Positions 59,021 through 64,000 of a stretch of DNA of 64,000 bases are shown here, one piece after another. Position numbers and translations under genes: made by a program. How positions within the stretch are numbered: the stretch's first letter is position 1; each line of letters opens with the position of its first letter. A model generated the notes under the pieces. That model was not told where the DNA came from. It worked only from the letters and a program-made list of their open reading frames with translations, and made no database searches. Location of the stretch: positions 1-64,000 of the forward strand of contig JASANE010021084.1 in NCBI GenBank assembly GCA_030248225.1, given 5' to 3'. The DNA comes from Trileptium ribeirensis (taxonomy: Eukaryota > Nematoda > Enoplea > Enoplida > Thoracostomopsidae).

Positions 59021-62000
59021 GCTACCGCCCATGAACTCCCCGCTCTACAGATAGGGGTAGTTTAGGTTTATAGAAGCTACAAATAAAAATTTATTATAGT
59101 GCACCAATTTCATATAGTGCGCGGATTCAAATTCATCTCTTAAACACAGTCGATGTACATAAACATATCTGCATGCGCTGTTACATAAGTGCACTCGGTA
59201 TGTATTGGGCATACGAAGGTCCAAGAATATTACGTTTTTGTTACGAATATGTGGTTACCAGAAAACATTATTTTTTCTACTGTTATCTGTGGCGATGTTT
59301 ATGACCTTGCGTACGTTTGTAATATGTAACTAGTGTAGATTCTGGCTGTTTTAAAACCGGGTCATAAATTTTTCTCGCGTTCACGGGTTAAATAGGCCAT
59401 GGACTACCAGCGGGCGTGCGACGGATCAAGATTGTTAACCCGCTTTCATAACTTGTCACGATACGTGTTTGAGCAGAATGCTGGATAAAAACTGACAAAT
59501 TAATATGCGGTTTAGGATAGGATATTATGCACAACACAGAAGAAACTTGATAACTATACATTTTTGTTTGATAGCACTGTATATTGAGTAACCGCATCGA
59601 GTTTTGTCACCCTGCGAAATATCGTATATATAATAGAAAACCTAATACGCCCGTTAATATAGCATATGTTAAAAATAGCAAAAACATTGAAATAATGTGT
59701 CATAGCATAAAGAATTTTGTTTACACAGTCCCATCTAAATGGTGTCAGAAATTGATGTATTTCGTGAAGAATTTGAGGGATTCTTAATCTTTTCTCTACG
59801 AAACCTAATAAGAAGCAGCCAATTTCTGTGATAGTACGCTGTGATTGCTTTGTAAACAGCTATAACATTATTTTCTTATTGTACCACAAAGCGTATTAAG
59901 AATTGTATCACAATCAGCCATTTGGTTTATCTACAAATAACCAGTGCATGTCATATGCTTACTGTATAATTCACGGTTTCTTTAAGCTAGACAAATATAA
60001 AATCGTTGCGCCAAAAGCAGTTACAATTTTTGTAATATTCTGTGTTATACCAACTAAATCATATGCACCAATAATAGATACGGTTTTTTCTCAACTCCTG
60101 GAATCAGCATAATTTTAAGCCCTTGAATACTTTATAATCTATTATATACGTATATGAATGGAATTCCACCAGAAAAAAGCTCCTAGAAGTAATCCTAAAA
60201 TAATAAATATATTACACAGCCATATAATCATGGTAGCTTGTAGACCCCATTCAGCACATATTATAGTCGCAGTGAGCCCAGCGCGTCTCAGTTTTTCCTA
60301 TTGCTTTCGCTAAGTTATAAGCTATTTTATGCCCTATTCGCTTTAAACGACACATAAAAAATTCATCGCAACCCGCTTCAATATACTCATAAAAGATGAT
60401 TTACGTTTTACTCAAAATGTTTCATCGATTAATGCTTCTTCACCTGCCTTAATATATATGACAAACCGTAGCAATATTGTATGCTCATGGAAGCAAATGT
60501 ATGCTAACCACAACTCAGATATTTTGATATAAAAATTGACATGCGTGCTTGTAGCTTATTTTTCGCGATTTTTCTTCAAGTGCTAATTAATACACAGTCA
60601 ATTTCCAACAACCGCAGCTAGGTACAATTTTGCTAAGCTCATGGGCTATTAGATATTTTAATAGTTTTAGTATTCACATCAGCAGAACATTTTCCGTGCG
60701 GCTAAAATCAACGAAAATGTCGGGACATTGCTATTAGCAAAAATGGCAGATTAGTTTCGGAGATTTTCAAAGTATGGGTCTGCGCTAGGCCAACACTCAC
60801 GAATAAATGGCTTTAAAATGATTGTTGCGTTGCGCAATTCAATAAGATTTATATTCATATGGTCCTGATAGGGTCACATTGCAAAAGTTCAGCATTGATT
60901 GGTCTAGAACAGTTACTAGGCAAACTTGATACTTGCTGACTGACTCACTGAAGAACACGCTGACTTGTCGCAGGCATCAGTGTGATCATTCCAGTAAGGA
61001 AGCTCAATATTTCCGTTGTCATTAGGAACTGTCTACCGAAACAAACTATGTATGAATGGTCAGAATGCAAACGTTGTAGCTCCGTAATTTGTATTCTTTT
61101 CTCTTTCATTCTAGTATTAGCATATTGCTGCCGGCACAATAATTCACAAAAAAGCCAGGAATGACAAGCACACAAAGAGTTCCGTAGCCCAGAACAGTAT
61201 CGGTGTTCTCACATTTAACGAGTGAAACTAGTTCGGTTGCAGGACGTTTGAACCTACCCAGTATCTTTGTTGTTAAATGTTTCAATTTCTAGTGGATTGG
61301 TAACTGTGTACTAAATATATAAACAGCTAAAATATTAGTTTTGAACGCAAAGGTTCTAACATACTAAAGATAATTAATTGGTTCTAACATACTCAAAAGA
61401 ATTAATTACTGCCTTAACTACGTTGAACATAAATTCATCTGATATAACCTATTCTTTTAGTCATAACGTAAAATGCTCTATTTTAAAACAGAAACATATT
61501 CTGTTCTGTATGTCGTAGACATATAGGCAAAAGACATGTATGTGGTTCTCAACCAACTTTAGAATATAAGATACTCTAATGCTGCTAATTCTGACATACT
61601 TGTTTGTGACAATAAAATCAAAAGGAATAGAAAGAAGCCGAACTGGTCTATTTATAATGTGACACCATTGCAATCTTCCATTTGGAGCAGCTCACTGCTG
61701 TCCAAAAATTAATGAAACGTGTGTATTTGATAATAATTGGTTTTCAATTTGTGAAGCATTCGTTGTACAAATAGTTACATTTTCCAGACTTTCTCCTAGG
61801 TATGATGGTATAGTAATTCGTTGTTAGCAGTGAACTCATTCACCATGATGAAAATAATAATTTTTACGAAAATAATTCACGACGCCTTGTAAAATATATC
61901 TCCCTCTCTCATAAAAACGGTAGACCACGAACTTCCGCACTTCTTACTCTGATTTTTAGTGAAATTAAAGCATTACCCTCAAAACCAAGAATGACCACTG

Positions 62001-62979
62001 ATATATCATAAAATACACAACGCAGCTTAATATTTCAGCTTATTTCTGATTAAAGTTGGACAATCATCGTTCGGAATCATAGAAGCAAATCTCGGAATGG
62101 CAGCATAATTTTATAGATGATACCTAAAAAATTTTCACATATATCCATCTTGCATATGAAAACAGCTATTAGGCCCCAAAAATAGTATTGACCCTCTAAC
62201 GGTAAGGACGTATTTGCGCCGATGTTCTGAACTGAGCCAGTCAAACTATAATATATAATCCGTACCAATAATATGCCAATTTCTCGGACTGAAACATTGT
62301 TTAACTATTAATATTAATCCTTATCGTTACAACATCAAAACATTACATTTGTTGATCAATCACAAAATGGCAATGGATAAGTAAATAACTTATACAAGAT
62401 TGAATATGTCTTTTGTCAAAATCTCAATTATTTCCAAAAACGGTACTACGCAAATTCTGCATAAAAGAATGATTATTTTCAAATTAGATTTCGTGATGAT
62501 TCGAGCGATGATTAGATTTTTGTGAATTTCTCTATCGTTCTGGCTTGGGTTGTGCGCGTGTGCTTGAGGCTGCTTGCTGGCACTGGTGGTGAGTAAATCA
62601 AGATTCGTTAATGTCCATATGCAGTATTGGTTTTGCTATTGAGTTTTGGTGTAGAGAACAAAGACACAATAGATATTTGTGTTAAAATAATTCCTCTAAA
62701 CTGGCCAGTTGTGACATAAAATGCGGCTTTTACAAGAAATCCTTACACACATAAATTAAATTACAGAAATAAAAGTGTACTTAAACATTACGGTATGCGT
62801 TGTTCATTGTTGGAAACGGAAAATTTCAGACTGATATTCGCATAAACGTCATAACTAAATTTGAGAAATTACGAAAACTGAAGTGCTAAAAATGTATATA
62901 AACTTATGTTGGCAACACGGTTTAGCAATATAATAGAGATGTAGTTGTTCAAATTGAAACTGCCAAAGATCCATGGTTT
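59021..62979. other. Intergenic, no supported gene
   Basis: AT-rich; no protein, RNA or clear repeat recognised. Confidence 0.45.
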
Positions 62980-63355
62980 CAAGCCTGTAGCAGTCGTTAG
63001 CGGAGCGAGTATATGCTTAACTGTGTAACTACTCAAGAACTGTTCTTACTTACCACGTACTAGTCATTAGCAGAGAGTGTTTATGGTTAGCCGTGATACT
63101 ATTCAAGATGCGTGCTTCCTGGCCTGTAACAGTCGTTAACGGAACGAGTTTATGCTTAGTCATAAAACTACACAAGGTACATGCTTCCTTACCCAATAAC
63201 AGTCGTGATTGGAACAAGTTTATGCTTAGCCATGAAACTACACAAGGTCCGTTCTTTCTAAGCTGTAACAGTCGTTAGCAGAGCGAGTGTATGCCTAACT
63301 GTAAGACAACTCAATATAAAGCTTCTTTATCCACAACGAGTGTATGTTTAACCGT
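62980..63355 (+). repeat. 68-bp tandem array, about 5-6 copies
   Basis: 'gcctgtaacagtcgttagcg' followed by 'gagcgagtttatgcttagcc' and 'aactacacaaggt' recurs at about 62985, 63053, 63122, 63192 and 63262, with a partial last copy. Copies have diverged. Confidence 0.85.
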
Positions 63356-64000
63356 TAAAGTTTGATGAATCAGATTATTGCGATGATAATACACTGTTTT
63401 GTTTCACTATTTTCTATCATAAATGAGCTAAGTCATTGATCGCACATACCAACAATTGTACTAATTTTGACGTGTAATTTCACGATTTATGGTTTATAAT
63501 CTAAATATCAACATCACCAATTTTTTTGCGAGAAATTTCTGTTAATAAAGTATTTAACTTTGCAAATTTCGTTTCTGCCTTTATAAAATGGAAATGGATT
63601 GCGAAATATAGTTTTATTTTTTATTTATGTAGATTGTGGTTTTAGATTTAGGCACAGGCTCTAAGCGACGGTAGGGTAACTTGATGAGCTGAAATATAGA
63701 TATTTCCATAATTGAATTATATGTCAAGCAACCAAAAACTAGGTCTACTTATATCCTCTTACAAAACGAAATTGGGTAACTCAAAATAGAACTAGGATCG
63801 AATTGTGGTAATGGCACAAGATACATATTGTAATCAAAATAATCCTACAGCTAAATATTCAATGAATATTGGTAGTGTACTTTGAATATTTTGTTTTTTT
63901 CTTATTTTATTCAACGTCACAAAACTAAAAAAGAAATATCATCTAAACCACTAAAAATTCAAAATATTACACAATAATAAGAAAATCTAAATAAAACAAA
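63356..64000. other. No feature seen
   Basis: AT-rich right edge of the window; nothing recognised. Confidence 0.5.

Overview
The window looks like AT-rich, gene-poor nuclear DNA from an invertebrate animal. The metazoan signals are a three-exon channel gene of the DEG/ENaC family with spliceosomal introns, and an exon of a classical cadherin tail. There are no bacterial-type operons. I cannot name the species from sequence alone. Two Ns within the first 40 bases and a terminal inverted repeat beginning at base 1 suggest that the window starts at or near a contig edge.

Layout. 1-7806 is a giant fold-back element: two inverted arms of over 3 kb around a spacer of about 1 kb, with head-to-tail ~345-bp subrepeats at the inner ends. 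Its right arm carries an intact exon for the beta-catenin-binding tail of a classical cadherin; the left arm carries a decayed mirror copy. 7807-14970 has no supported gene, only a tRNA-like/SINE-like scrap. 14971-27043 (minus strand) is a DEG/ENaC gene. I assembled it from three exons with matching splice phases; the model is 760 residues with an unusually long cysteine-bearing N-terminus. Its 8.2-kb intron 2 holds a complete-looking tyrosine-recombinase (YR) retrotransposon (17039-21415, antisense to the gene) with split direct repeats, a short inverted-repeat element (22483-22930) and a 74-bp triple repeat. Intron 1 holds a tRNA-Glu-like pseudogene.

27.8-33.4 kb is repeat-dominated: a 360-bp duplication, a GAGCC-rich array, and a ~4-kb satellite (~175-bp monomer) interrupted by a 508-bp inverted-repeat element with a TTA target duplication. 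A second, 113-bp repeat and a decayed LINE reverse-transcriptase fragment follow. 38.7-44.4 kb is a base-composition island without recognisable protein. From 45 kb to the end I find only repeats: a diverged ~1.2-kb tandem duplication; a 33-bp minisatellite present in opposite orientations at 50.6 and 52.7 kb; a 224-bp hairpin; three copies of one GC-capped, AATTGGCAAAA-rich family (36.9, 52.0, 53.8 kb); a 1435-bp non-autonomous hAT-type element with a perfect 8-bp target duplication (55146-56580); and a 68-bp tandem array near the right edge.

The window therefore has one confident host gene, one captured host exon, one autonomous-type retrotransposon and many non-autonomous elements. The most novel items are the cadherin tail inside the fold-back element, the odd placement of the recombinase gene between the split repeats of the retrotransposon, and the Cys-cluster/coiled-coil N-terminus on the channel. 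All coordinates for repeat edges are by eye.
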